Source: Pseudobdellovibrionaceae bacterium
GTDB lineage: Bacteria > Bdellovibrionota > Bdellovibrionia > Bdellovibrionales > UBA1609
Direction of reading: 5' to 3'
Length of the DNA stretch: 21,256 nucleotides
NCBI GenBank assembly: GCA_026712605.1
Contig: JAPORL010000066.1
Coordinates: forward strand, 1 to 21,256
The notes under the pieces are model-generated. The model had not been told where the DNA came from. It worked only from the letters and a program-made list of their open reading frames with translations, and did no database searches. The position numbers were made by a program, and so were the translations under genes. The first letter of the stretch is position 1. Each line of letters begins with the position of its first letter. This document shows, in pieces, positions 8,446-15,010 of this stretch.

Positions 8446-8581
8446 TTTAAGTTTCTTGATCAAAAGCTTGTAAGATACAAAGCTAAAAACGAGTTCGGAT
8501 TTGAGACACAATGCGACTGAAAGTCGCTTTGTGGCAAACCGCATGTCCAAAGTTTTTAGCTTTGTATCTTACAAGCTTTTC
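8446..8581. repeat. Structured intergenic repeat, copy 2, with perfect 29-bp inverted arms
   Basis: Bases 8446-8542 match copy 1 (3067-3162) at about 90%. Here the element is also a palindrome: 8462-8490 is the exact reverse complement of 8552-8580 (29 of 29). Inside is the same hairpin: CACAAT-GCGACT, loop GAA, AGTCGC-TTTGTG, flanked by CGG-a-TTTG and CAAA-CCG. It separates the convergent transketolase and lolA-like genes. It encodes no protein and shows no clear target-site duplication, so it is either a small MITE-like or REP-like element or a two-way transcription block. Confidence 0.88.
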
Positions 8582-8605
8582 ACTCAAATTCAAATTAAAT
8601 AAATA

Positions 8606-9250
8606 TTACTGATCTAGAACTTGAAAGCCTGTTGAAGAAAATTTAAAAGTTTCTTCTGGTAAATTTTTTTTTAAAGGAGGGCTAAATGTGTATTTTTGCC
8701 AATTGTTTAAATCCTTCCAAATCAATCTTATTTCTATAATAAAAGTCCCTGCTTTCATAAAAATTTGTTCTAAGCCATGGAAATCTTTTTTAGGATCTAA
8801 ACTATAAAATTCAAGTGAGCCTTTTTTATGATATTTACTTATTTGAAAATTATCAAAAAAGCTTTTTGAATCAAAAAAATTAGTTAAAATTTGAAACTGC
8901 ATAGGATTCTTTATTTTAAAAACTAATTTTTCTGTTTTATCTGCCTGATGCCAGAGAAAAGAGCCATCAAATAGAGTCAAGGAAGAAGGCTTACCTTTTA
9001 AATCTAAACGAAACTGTGGATGTTTTATAAATAAAATACCTTCACTACTTAAATTGGTCTTAATAATAGATAAAAATATGTCTTGTTTTATGCTCATTTG
9101 AAAAGAAGGGATTTGATATTTTTGAATTAGTTTTCTTAAAGATATTTCTTCTGGCCTAAGAGTTAAAACGGCTTCCTCAGAGGCTGAAAGTCCTGATTCT
9201 TGAAACATAAAAAAACAAATAAACAAAAGCGTAAGTAAGCTTTTTTTCAT
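8606..9250 (-). CDS. lolA: LolA-like outer-membrane lipoprotein carrier protein
   Basis: Probable periplasmic chaperone that ferries lipoproteins from the inner to the outer membrane. From the ATG at 9250 the protein is 214 residues with a signal peptide (MKK, hydrophobic core, cleavage likely after LSA at 23). The mature part shows the LolA pattern: an early FQMSIKQ strand, then GILFIKHPQFRLDL and LTLFDGSFLWHQ, equivalent to the family's 'G.l...kPg.fRw....p....v.dG..lw'. The fit is by pattern, and the C-terminal half is divergent. A longer frame opens at a TTG (9286), but that TTG is part of the predicted -35 element, so the ATG is preferred. Divergent from the VWA gene. Confidence 0.75.
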   Translation of the reverse strand: MKKSLLTLLFICFFMFQESGLSASEEAVLTLRPEEISLRKLIQKYQIPSFQMSIKQDIFLSIIKTNLSSEGILFIKHPQFRLDLKGKPSSLTLFDGSFLWHQADKTEKLVFKIKNPMQFQILTNFFDSKSFFDNFQISKYHKKGSLEFYSLDPKKDFHGLEQIFMKAGTFIIEIRLIWKDLNNWQKYTFSPPLKKNLPEETFKFSSTGFQVLDQ

Positions 9251-9257
9251 TTTAAAA

Positions 9258-9286
9258 AATATAAAATCTTTTAAAAAAAAACTCAA
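9258..9286 (-). promoter_or_regulatory. Predicted promoter of the lolA-like gene, leaderless type
   Basis: Read on the minus strand: TTGAGT (9286-9281), a 17-bp spacer, and TATATT (9263-9258), with the ATG seven bases further at 9250. The expected transcription start coincides with the start codon. This also rejects the upstream TTG as a start. Confidence 0.6.
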
Positions 9287-9319
9287 GATATAAAGAATTT
9301 TATCCGAAAGTGTAAGATA

Positions 9320-10420
9320 ATGAGGTCTTTTTTCATCTTAACTTTTTTTTTATTATTTCAAAATTCTTGTAACCGCTCTATAAATTTTCAAAGCGTGTCA
9401 GAAGACTCTATGATACTCCTAAAAAGCCGTTCACTAAATCTAAACGGTCTAATAGAAGAAAGATTTCAACTCCCCAACACAGATAATAAAAAGCTTGATA
9501 TTCTGGTTGTTGCTGATACTTCTGGATCCATGTACCACCACTTAAATCATTTAGGACAGTCACTTTCTTATTTGCTATCTGTCATTTCTAAATATGATTG
9601 GCAAATAGGTATTACTTCAGCTGCTCATGGTGATCATGGAGATCCTAACACTTTACAAGAAAACTGGCGTGATCGGATTGTAACACAAAATTCTGGTCGA
9701 TTTGGCGGTTTAATGCAACTAGAAAATGGAAAAAATCTATTAAATAACACTATCTTAACTCCTCAAACTCCAGCTTATGAAGAAATATTTTTTCAAAGTC
9801 TCTCTCACCAAGATGAAATCAACTGTAATCGCCCTCCTTTTTGTTCCAATTACCTAGAACAACCCCTTAGATCTCTTCAAAGCTTTATCAAAAGATATGT
9901 TTTAGATAATAAAGATTTTTTTAGACCTCAGGCTGATTTTGTCTCTTTAATTATTACAAATGAAGATGAAAGAAAGGAAGATTCCGAGCGCGCAACCTCT
10001 GCTGAAGATGTTTTAAACAGTTTTTCACAATATTTCTCTCAAGATGACAAAAGATTTATTGCCTATAATATTATTGTAACAAACGAAGAATGCTTAAAAT
10101 CTGAACTAGAAAAAGGGAATACGGCTCAAATCGCAAGCGCTATTGCCCGATTAGCTGATCTCACGAAAGGGACTAATATCAGCTTATGTAGTCAAAGCTA
10201 CAGCTCAGAATTAAAAAAGATATCTCAAGATATAAAAAAGCAGTTGGAAAATAAGATTAGGCTGAAAAAAGAGCCTCTGCCTGAATCTGTTAATATTGAG
10301 TTTATTAAAGGTCCTGAATTGGGCTGGGAACTTTCAGGAAAAGATATCATTTTCGAAAATAAATCAGGTTTTTCAAGTACTATTAAGGTGACTTATGAAG
10401 AAAAAAAGAGCTTTTCATAA
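9320..10420 (+). CDS. Secreted VWA-domain protein, probable lipoprotein
   Basis: The N-terminus is a short export signal ending at C17 (FQNSC), likely a relaxed lipobox, so the mature protein would be lipid-anchored. A von Willebrand factor A domain starts near residue 58; the metal-ion-dependent adhesion site is DTSGS with D66, S68 and S70, followed by helices and the strand SLIITNEDE. Several cysteines in the middle and C-terminal parts (for example NCNRPPFC) suggest disulfides outside the cytoplasm. The last ~40 residues look like a small beta domain. VWA lipoproteins of this kind usually bind proteins or surfaces; the partner here is unknown. Divergent from the lolA-like gene; no strong Shine-Dalgarno. 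Confidence 0.8.
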   Translation: MRSFFILTFFLLFQNSCNRSINFQSVSEDSMILLKSRSLNLNGLIEERFQLPNTDNKKLDILVVADTSGSMYHHLNHLGQSLSYLLSVISKYDWQIGITSAAHGDHGDPNTLQENWRDRIVTQNSGRFGGLMQLENGKNLLNNTILTPQTPAYEEIFFQSLSHQDEINCNRPPFCSNYLEQPLRSLQSFIKRYVLDNKDFFRPQADFVSLIITNEDERKEDSERATSAEDVLNSFSQYFSQDDKRFIAYNIIVTNEECLKSELEKGNTAQIASAIARLADLTKGTNISLCSQSYSSELKKISQDIKKQLENKIRLKKEPLPESVNIEFIKGPELGWELSGKDIIFENKSGFSSTIKVTYEEKKSFS

Positions 10421-10482
10421 TAAAAAAAGCATTTTTTACTTTATTTTTTGAAAAATTTTTATAATATAAAGGAGGAAAGTTT

Positions 10483-10695
10483 ATGAAACACTTATTAATT
10501 ATAACAGGTTTTTTTCTAACAGGGTCTTTTTGTGTAGCAATCCCTTCTTCCAAAAATCTTGAAGATTGCGATCATTCTACCCAAGATACCCATGTGGTTT
10601 CAAATATTTCTTATAATAGGCTTTTAGCCAGTCTTAATAAAAAAAATGAGGATCAGAAAAAAAGGCTTCCTCGCGAATCAACAGGACAAAGATAA
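10483..10695 (+). CDS. Small secreted protein of unknown function
   Basis: A 70-residue protein I do not recognise. Residues 1-19 are a good signal peptide (MKH, hydrophobic core, cleavage after CVA), leaving about 51 mature residues, hydrophilic and very basic at the C-terminus (NKKNEDQKKRLPRES). A single Cys remains in the mature part (EDCDH). One of the strongest Shine-Dalgarno sites in the window, AAAGGAGG at 10468-10475, precedes the ATG by seven bases, which supports it being a real, well-translated gene. The histone-like gene follows after 37 bases in the same direction, so the two are probably cotranscribed. No function can be assigned. Confidence 0.65.
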   Translation: MKHLLIITGFFLTGSFCVAIPSSKNLEDCDHSTQDTHVVSNISYNRLLASLNKKNEDQKKRLPRESTGQR

Positions 10696-10732
10696 TTTTA
10701 ACTCAACAATAAATTTAAAAAAGGAGAAGTTT

Positions 10733-10945
10733 ATGTCTTTAATAGTTATAAAAAAAATAAAAGATGTTTTTAAAAGCAAAGGTATTAAAGTCTCTCAAAG
10801 CACTTTAGATAGCCTTAACAAAGAGCTTGAAAAACTGTGCTTAAAAACAGCAGATAATGTAGTAGCAGATAAATTAAAAGTAGCCAAGTCTAATCATGTG
10901 CCTTCCTTGGATATGTTATTGGATAGTAGCTCTGAACTTTCGTAA
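10733..10945 (+). CDS. Predicted histone-fold protein (bacterial histone candidate)
   Basis: A 70-residue protein starting at the ATG seven bases after AAGGAG (10721-10726); an in-frame start at 10646 inside the previous gene is rejected. The layout fits one histone fold: short helix (about 3-15, VIKKIKDVFKSKG), loop with VS (20-21), long amphipathic helix (22-49), loop with N54-H55, and a short last helix starting at P57-S58-L59-D60. Aligned by eye with archaeal HMfB, the VS before helix 2 and the '(T/H)(I/V)xxxD' entry to helix 3 coincide. Bdellovibrio is known to have a short DNA-binding histone (Bd0055). The tail is Ser-rich (SSSELS). Predicted role is nucleoid DNA binding. This is inference by pattern; another small helical protein is possible. 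Confidence 0.55.
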   Translation: MSLIVIKKIKDVFKSKGIKVSQSTLDSLNKELEKLCLKTADNVVADKLKVAKSNHVPSLDMLLDSSSELS

Positions 10946-10966
10946 GAATTTCTTATAAATTAAAAT
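10935..10966. repeat. Partial duplicate of the ligA 3' end, copy A
   Basis: Matches 11003-11034 in the same orientation at 29 of 32 positions, 68 bp apart. This copy supplies the last codons and stop of the histone-like gene; the partner encodes the ligA C-terminus (LNYKEFLRKF on the minus strand). Confidence 0.85.
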
Positions 10967-10983
10967 TGAAAAGATTTGCGATC

Positions 10984-13050
10984 TTAATCAAAGGGCAGGT
11001 CAAACTTTCGTAAGAATTCTTTATAATTTAAAATAGGCACAGATAAACGGAAAGCTTTTTCCTTTTTAGAGCCGGGCTTTTCCCCCTCTATTAAAAAGCT
11101 TGTTTTTTTACTAATTTGAGAACTCACTTTAGCTCCCAAGTTTTCAATTTGTGATTTTATCTTTGAGCGAGGAAAAGAAAAAGAACCTGTAATAACAAAA
11201 TTCAAGCCTTTTAAAACTTCTTTTTTTGTTTCCACTGGAATAAAGCCTATTCCTTTATTGTGAAGCTCTTTTAAATCTTTTATTAAATTTTGATTTTTAA
11301 AAGCTCTGATAAAAGAACTCGCTACTATAGGACCTATATCTGGAACAGATTCTAACTCCTGTTTACAAAATTCTTTTAAAATTAAAAGAGCAGATAAAAT
11401 ATCTAAATTTTTTTTATTTTTATACTTTTTGTAAACTTCATCACTCATTTTTTGAGCCGTTTGTTCTCCCACTAAAGGAATTCCTAAAGCAAATAAGAAT
11501 CTTGCCAGAGTTGTTTTCTTACTTTTTTCTAAACTATTAATTAGGAGTTGAAAAGATTTCTTTCCAAAGCCTTCTTGATTTTTCAAATCTTTATCTTTTA
11601 AATCATAAATATCAGAGTAGCTATTAAGCCATTTTAATTTATAAAATTTTTTTATACTTTTTACTCCTAAAAATTCTATATTCATAGCCTTTTTACTGGC
11701 AAAATGAATCAGTTTATTTTCCATAACAGCAGGACATTTACTGTTTCCACAAAAAAGATAATCTCCATTTTCAACAACAAAACTTTCACAAATAGGACAG
11801 ACAGAAGGAATCTTAAATGGAGGTGTTTTTGTTTTTCTTTTCTTTTTTAAAGATTCTGCTATCTCTGGTATCACATCTCCTGCTCTATGAACCCGAACAA
11901 AGTCCCCTTCACGAATGTCTTTTCTGGCTAACTCTTTAAAATTATGAAGGCTGGCATGACGAATTTGAACGCCTGCTAAAGTTAGGGGCTTTAAGACCGC
12001 AACAGGAGTAATGACACCTGTTCTTCCCACCTGAAGCTTAATTTTTTCTATCTGAGTTATTCCCTGTTCTGGAGTAAATTTTCCAGCAATTGCCCAACGA
12101 GGACTGCGAGAAATAACTCCTAAGCTCTTTTGTTTTTCAAAGTCATTAACTTTAATAACAACTCCATCTATTTCAAAATCTAATTTTGATCTTATAGTCT
12201 GCATCTGTTCATAGTAATTTATAATATCTTTTACATTCTTAACTAAACAGCAAAGTTCCATGGAAGGCTTTAGTTTTTTAGCTGAAGAAATCTTAAAAGC
12301 TGGGAGAGAAAAACTATGCATTTTTTCTATAAAAGCTTTTTGTGTTTTTAAACTTTTTAAAGCTCGCCCTCCTGGGCTATGAATAAAACAATAAAGAGGG
12401 CGAGAAGCTGTTATTTTAGGATCTAATTGTCTTAGGGATCCTGCGGCTAAGTTTCTAGGGCTGGCAAAAGGGACTAAGCCAGCCAGTTCCTGTTCTTTAT
12501 TAATTCTTTCAAAGTCTTTTTTTAAAATCAAAACCTCTCCTCGAATCTCTAAAAAGGAGGGAGCCTTATCTCCTATATAAATAGGCAAGGCTTTTAGCGT
12601 TTTCATTGCAATCGTTATATCTTCTCCCGTATATCCATCTCCACGACTAAGAGCTCTTGTTAAAAAGCCTTTTTCATAAATCAACTCCACAGCCATTCCA
12701 TCTAGCTTTGGCTCAAGAAAAAATGTAAGATTTTCTGTTTTCAATAGTTTTAATGTTTTCTGATAAAATTTTTCTATATCCAATTTAGAATAGCTATTTT
12801 GTAGAGAAAGCATAGGAACAAGGCGAGTGTGTTTTTTAAACTTAGAAAGGGCTTTCCCTGGAATTTTTTGACTAGGAGAATCTTTTGTTTTAAATTCTGG
12901 ATACTGTTTTTCCAGCTCTTGAAGTTTCTGAAAAAGCTTATCATATTCAAAGTCTGTAATTTGAGCTTGGTCTAAATTATAATAAAGATTGTCATGAAAT
13001 TTTATTTTATCTTTTAATTTTTGAATTTTTTTTAAAATATTTTTTTTCAT
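10984..13050 (-). CDS. ligA: NAD-dependent DNA ligase
   Basis: Seals nicks in DNA during replication and repair using NAD+. Domain order is complete: NAD-binding Ia region (about 1-70), adenylation domain with the AMP-accepting K115 in KLDG, OB fold (about 320-400), a four-Cys zinc finger beginning CPICES and containing CGNSKCP, helix-hairpin-helix repeats, and a C-terminal BRCT domain (from about 610, GLNFVITGSFSFPR). Length of 688 is normal (E. coli 671). Its last codons lie 38 bases from the histone-like gene, with which it converges. The -10 element nine bases before the ATG implies a leaderless message. Confidence 0.97.
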   Translation of the reverse strand: MKKNILKKIQKLKDKIKFHDNLYYNLDQAQITDFEYDKLFQKLQELEKQYPEFKTKDSPSQKIPGKALSKFKKHTRLVPMLSLQNSYSKLDIEKFYQKTLKLLKTENLTFFLEPKLDGMAVELIYEKGFLTRALSRGDGYTGEDITIAMKTLKALPIYIGDKAPSFLEIRGEVLILKKDFERINKEQELAGLVPFASPRNLAAGSLRQLDPKITASRPLYCFIHSPGGRALKSLKTQKAFIEKMHSFSLPAFKISSAKKLKPSMELCCLVKNVKDIINYYEQMQTIRSKLDFEIDGVVIKVNDFEKQKSLGVISRSPRWAIAGKFTPEQGITQIEKIKLQVGRTGVITPVAVLKPLTLAGVQIRHASLHNFKELARKDIREGDFVRVHRAGDVIPEIAESLKKKRKTKTPPFKIPSVCPICESFVVENGDYLFCGNSKCPAVMENKLIHFASKKAMNIEFLGVKSIKKFYKLKWLNSYSDIYDLKDKDLKNQEGFGKKSFQLLINSLEKSKKTTLARFLFALGIPLVGEQTAQKMSDEVYKKYKNKKNLDILSALLILKEFCKQELESVPDIGPIVASSFIRAFKNQNLIKDLKELHNKGIGFIPVETKKEVLKGLNFVITGSFSFPRSKIKSQIENLGAKVSSQISKKTSFLIEGEKPGSKKEKAFRLSVPILNYKEFLRKFDLPFD
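11003..11034. repeat. Duplicated ligA 3' segment, copy B (within ligA)
   Basis: Source copy of the direct repeat with 10935-10966. It lies inside the ligA reading frame, so this is probably the original and the downstream copy the derivative. Confidence 0.85.
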
Positions 13051-13059
13051 AGAATTTAT

Positions 13060-13065
13060 TTTATA
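13060..13065 (-). promoter_or_regulatory. Predicted -10 element of ligA, leaderless type
   Basis: TATAAA on the minus strand (TTTATA on the plus strand), nine bases before the ligA ATG, the same spacing as at sohB and gatC. No convincing -35 is visible; CTGAAA about 19 bases upstream is the best. Confidence 0.4.
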
Positions 13066-13263
13066 TTTTTTTACTTCTTAAAATTTTCAGTTAATTTTCT
13101 CTAAAAGCCTAAACTGAAAAGTTTAAAAAATAAATAGAAAAGATAAAAGCCTCTTATTTTAAGTTTTTATCTCCATTCTTATAAGAATAAAAAACAGATT
13201 TAAAATCAATACAATATTTTATTTATAAAAGCTTAAATTTTAAAAAAGGGATTTGTTTTGAAG

Positions 13264-13292
13264 TTGATATTTCAATAAATCTATTTTATAAA
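13264..13292 (+). promoter_or_regulatory. Predicted promoter of the gatCAB-ppx operon, leaderless type
   Basis: TTGATA at 13264-13269, a 17-bp spacer, TATAAA at 13287-13292, then nine bases to the gatC ATG. No Shine-Dalgarno site. This is the strongest promoter seen in the window and shares a 251-bp divergent gap with ligA. Confidence 0.65.
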
Positions 13293-13301
13293 TTAACTCT
13301 T

Positions 13302-13589
13302 ATGGAAATTGATTATAAACTTTTAAAAAAATTATCCCGATTAGCCGGGCTAAAAATCAAAACAGGCAAAGAAACTGAAGAGTTAAAAGATTTTTTAACA
13401 AAAACATTGTCTTATTTTGAGAAAATTAAAGAAATTGATACACAAAATGTCCCTCCTTTAAATAGTCCTCTTTCCGGCCCTTTGAGAATGAGAAAAGACG
13501 AATTTATTCCTTTTTCAAATAAAGAAAAGTTATTAGAGCAAGCTCCTCAAAAAAAAGGTCATTTGATAAAAGCCCCTTTAATTTTATGA
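13302..13589 (+). CDS. gatC: Asp-tRNA(Asn)/Glu-tRNA(Gln) amidotransferase subunit C
   Basis: Small structural subunit that wraps GatA and GatB and stabilises the complex. The 95-residue protein has the family layout: N-terminal helices with LKKLSRLAGLKI, the connecting segment with IKEIDTQNVPPL, then the short conserved RMRKDEF region and a tail ending KGHLIKAPLIL. It leads the operon; gatA follows seven bases after its stop, with a GAGGT Shine-Dalgarno overlapping the TGA, so translation is coupled. Its own start has no ribosome-binding site, fitting the leaderless promoter just upstream. Confidence 0.93.
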   Translation: MEIDYKLLKKLSRLAGLKIKTGKETEELKDFLTKTLSYFEKIKEIDTQNVPPLNSPLSGPLRMRKDEFIPFSNKEKLLEQAPQKKGHLIKAPLIL

Positions 13590-13596
13590 GGTCTTT

Positions 13597-14976
13597 ATGG
13601 ATTTTCTCAGTTTAACTGATATTCAAAAAAACTTAAAAGAAAAAAAAATCACTCCCAAAGAGCTATTTGATTTTTATTTAAATAAAATAACCAAACAAAA
13701 TAAAAACTTAAATGCTTTCATAAGTTTGAATGATAAAGCCTTCGAATCAAAAAAAAAGGGTTTGCTAAGTGGTATTCCCTTGGGAGTTAAAGATCTTTTT
13801 TGCACTCAAGATATTAGAACAACAGCAGGTTCAAAAGCTTTAGAAAATTACATTCCTCCTTATACAGCGACAGCTGTTAAAAAATTAGAAGACGAAGGGG
13901 CAATTATTATTGGAAAATGCAATAATGATGAATTTGCCATGGGTTCAACAGGAAAAAATTCTTATTTTGGAACTGTTAAAAATCCATGGAATCTTAAGCA
14001 CTGTGCAGGAGGCTCAAGCAGTGGAAGCGCTAGCGCTGTAGCTGGCGGGCTTTGTCCTGCTAGTTTAGGAACCGATACTGGAGGCTCTGTTCGCCTTCCA
14101 GCGCATTACTGTAATCTTGTGGGTTTAAAACCCACTTATGGAAGAGTCAGTCGCTATGGAATGATTGCCTATGCCTCCAGCTTGGATCAAGCGGGAATTT
14201 TCACTCATACAGTAGAAGATTCCGCTCTGCTTTTAGATATTATCAGTGGTTTTGATCCTTGGGACTCTACAAGTGTTAAAAAAGAGCCTCCTTATTTTCA
14301 AAAAAAGTTAAATCCAAATATAAAAAATAAAAAAATTCTTTTTTTTGATTTAGAAAATCTAACAGATCAAATTCAACCTGAAGTTCTAAAAGCTTTTCAA
14401 AATTGTCTAAAAATTTTAAAAGAAAAGGGCTGTCAGCTCGTAGAAAAAAAATGGCCTTTCTTACAATACGGTCTATCTGCTTATTATTTAATCTCTACTT
14501 CTGAAGCCAGCAGTAACTTATCCCGATATGATGGGATTCGATATGGATATAAAAGCCCTAAAGAGCCAAAAGATATTCAAGATTTTTATGCTCTCAACCG
14601 GACAGAATCTTTTGGAAAGGAAGTTCGTCAGAGAATTTTCATGGGAACTTTTTGTTTATCAGCTGGCTATTATGAAGAGTATTTTCATAAAGCCTGCCAA
14701 GTGCGCAATCTTATAAAACAAGCTTTTGATGATTTATTTTCTACTTATGAGATCATTGTCTCACCTGTTGCTAGTTCAACAGCTCCTCTTTTAAATTTAG
14801 AAGAAAAACCTCTTCAAACTTATCTCAATGATCAATTCACAGTCTTTTCAAATTTGATTGGCGCTCCGGCCTTAAGTCTTCCCTTCAGTTTTTCAAAAGA
14901 AAATTTACCTATTGGAATACAGCTTATGGGTCCTCCTTTCCTAGAACAAAATATTTTAGATGTTGCGTTTTCTTAA
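13597..14976 (+). CDS. gatA: Asp-tRNA(Asn)/Glu-tRNA(Gln) amidotransferase subunit A, C-terminus cut short by a TAA
   Basis: Amidase subunit that releases ammonia from glutamine for transamidation of mischarged tRNA. The amidase-signature Ser-cisSer-Lys triad is intact: K65 (GVKD), S140 (GGSSSGS) and S164 (TGGSVR), with the spacing of the S. aureus enzyme (K79, S154, S178). The protein ends at residue 459 with VAFS, where relatives read 'VAhaFEq...' for about 15-25 more residues. Directly after the TAA the same frame continues for 13 codons (EKDLNIYKKRAYV) to a second TAA at 15016-15018, overlapping the gatB start. The stop thus replaces the conserved Tyr/Phe codon. The catalytic core is complete, so the enzyme is probably active. 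Confidence 0.95.
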   Translation: MDFLSLTDIQKNLKEKKITPKELFDFYLNKITKQNKNLNAFISLNDKAFESKKKGLLSGIPLGVKDLFCTQDIRTTAGSKALENYIPPYTATAVKKLEDEGAIIIGKCNNDEFAMGSTGKNSYFGTVKNPWNLKHCAGGSSSGSASAVAGGLCPASLGTDTGGSVRLPAHYCNLVGLKPTYGRVSRYGMIAYASSLDQAGIFTHTVEDSALLLDIISGFDPWDSTSVKKEPPYFQKKLNPNIKNKKILFFDLENLTDQIQPEVLKAFQNCLKILKEKGCQLVEKKWPFLQYGLSAYYLISTSEASSNLSRYDGIRYGYKSPKEPKDIQDFYALNRTESFGKEVRQRIFMGTFCLSAGYYEEYFHKACQVRNLIKQAFDDLFSTYEIIVSPVASSTAPLLNLEEKPLQTYLNDQFTVFSNLIGAPALSLPFSFSKENLPIGIQLMGPPFLEQNILDVAFS

Positions 14977-15010
14977 GAAAAAGATTTGAACATTTATAAG
15001 AAAAGAGCTT

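Noticed and set aside
9251..9286. TTG start extending the lolA-like protein by 12 residues
   Set aside because: The extension would put charged residues before the signal peptide, and the TTG belongs to a -35 element (TTGAGT, 17 bp from TATATT).
10460..10465. TATAAT as promoter of the small secreted gene at 10483
   Set aside because: The expected transcription start would fall inside the Shine-Dalgarno at 10468-10475, and no -35 is found at a proper distance. It is probably chance in AT-rich sequence.
10646..10732. Longer N-terminus for the histone-like protein
   Set aside because: This start lies inside the secreted-protein gene in another frame and lacks a ribosome-binding site, while the ATG at 10733 has AAGGAG at the right spacing.
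14528..14716. Plus-strand 62-codon frame inside gatA
   Set aside because: The gatA frame is intact and conserved across this stretch; no initiation signal is seen.
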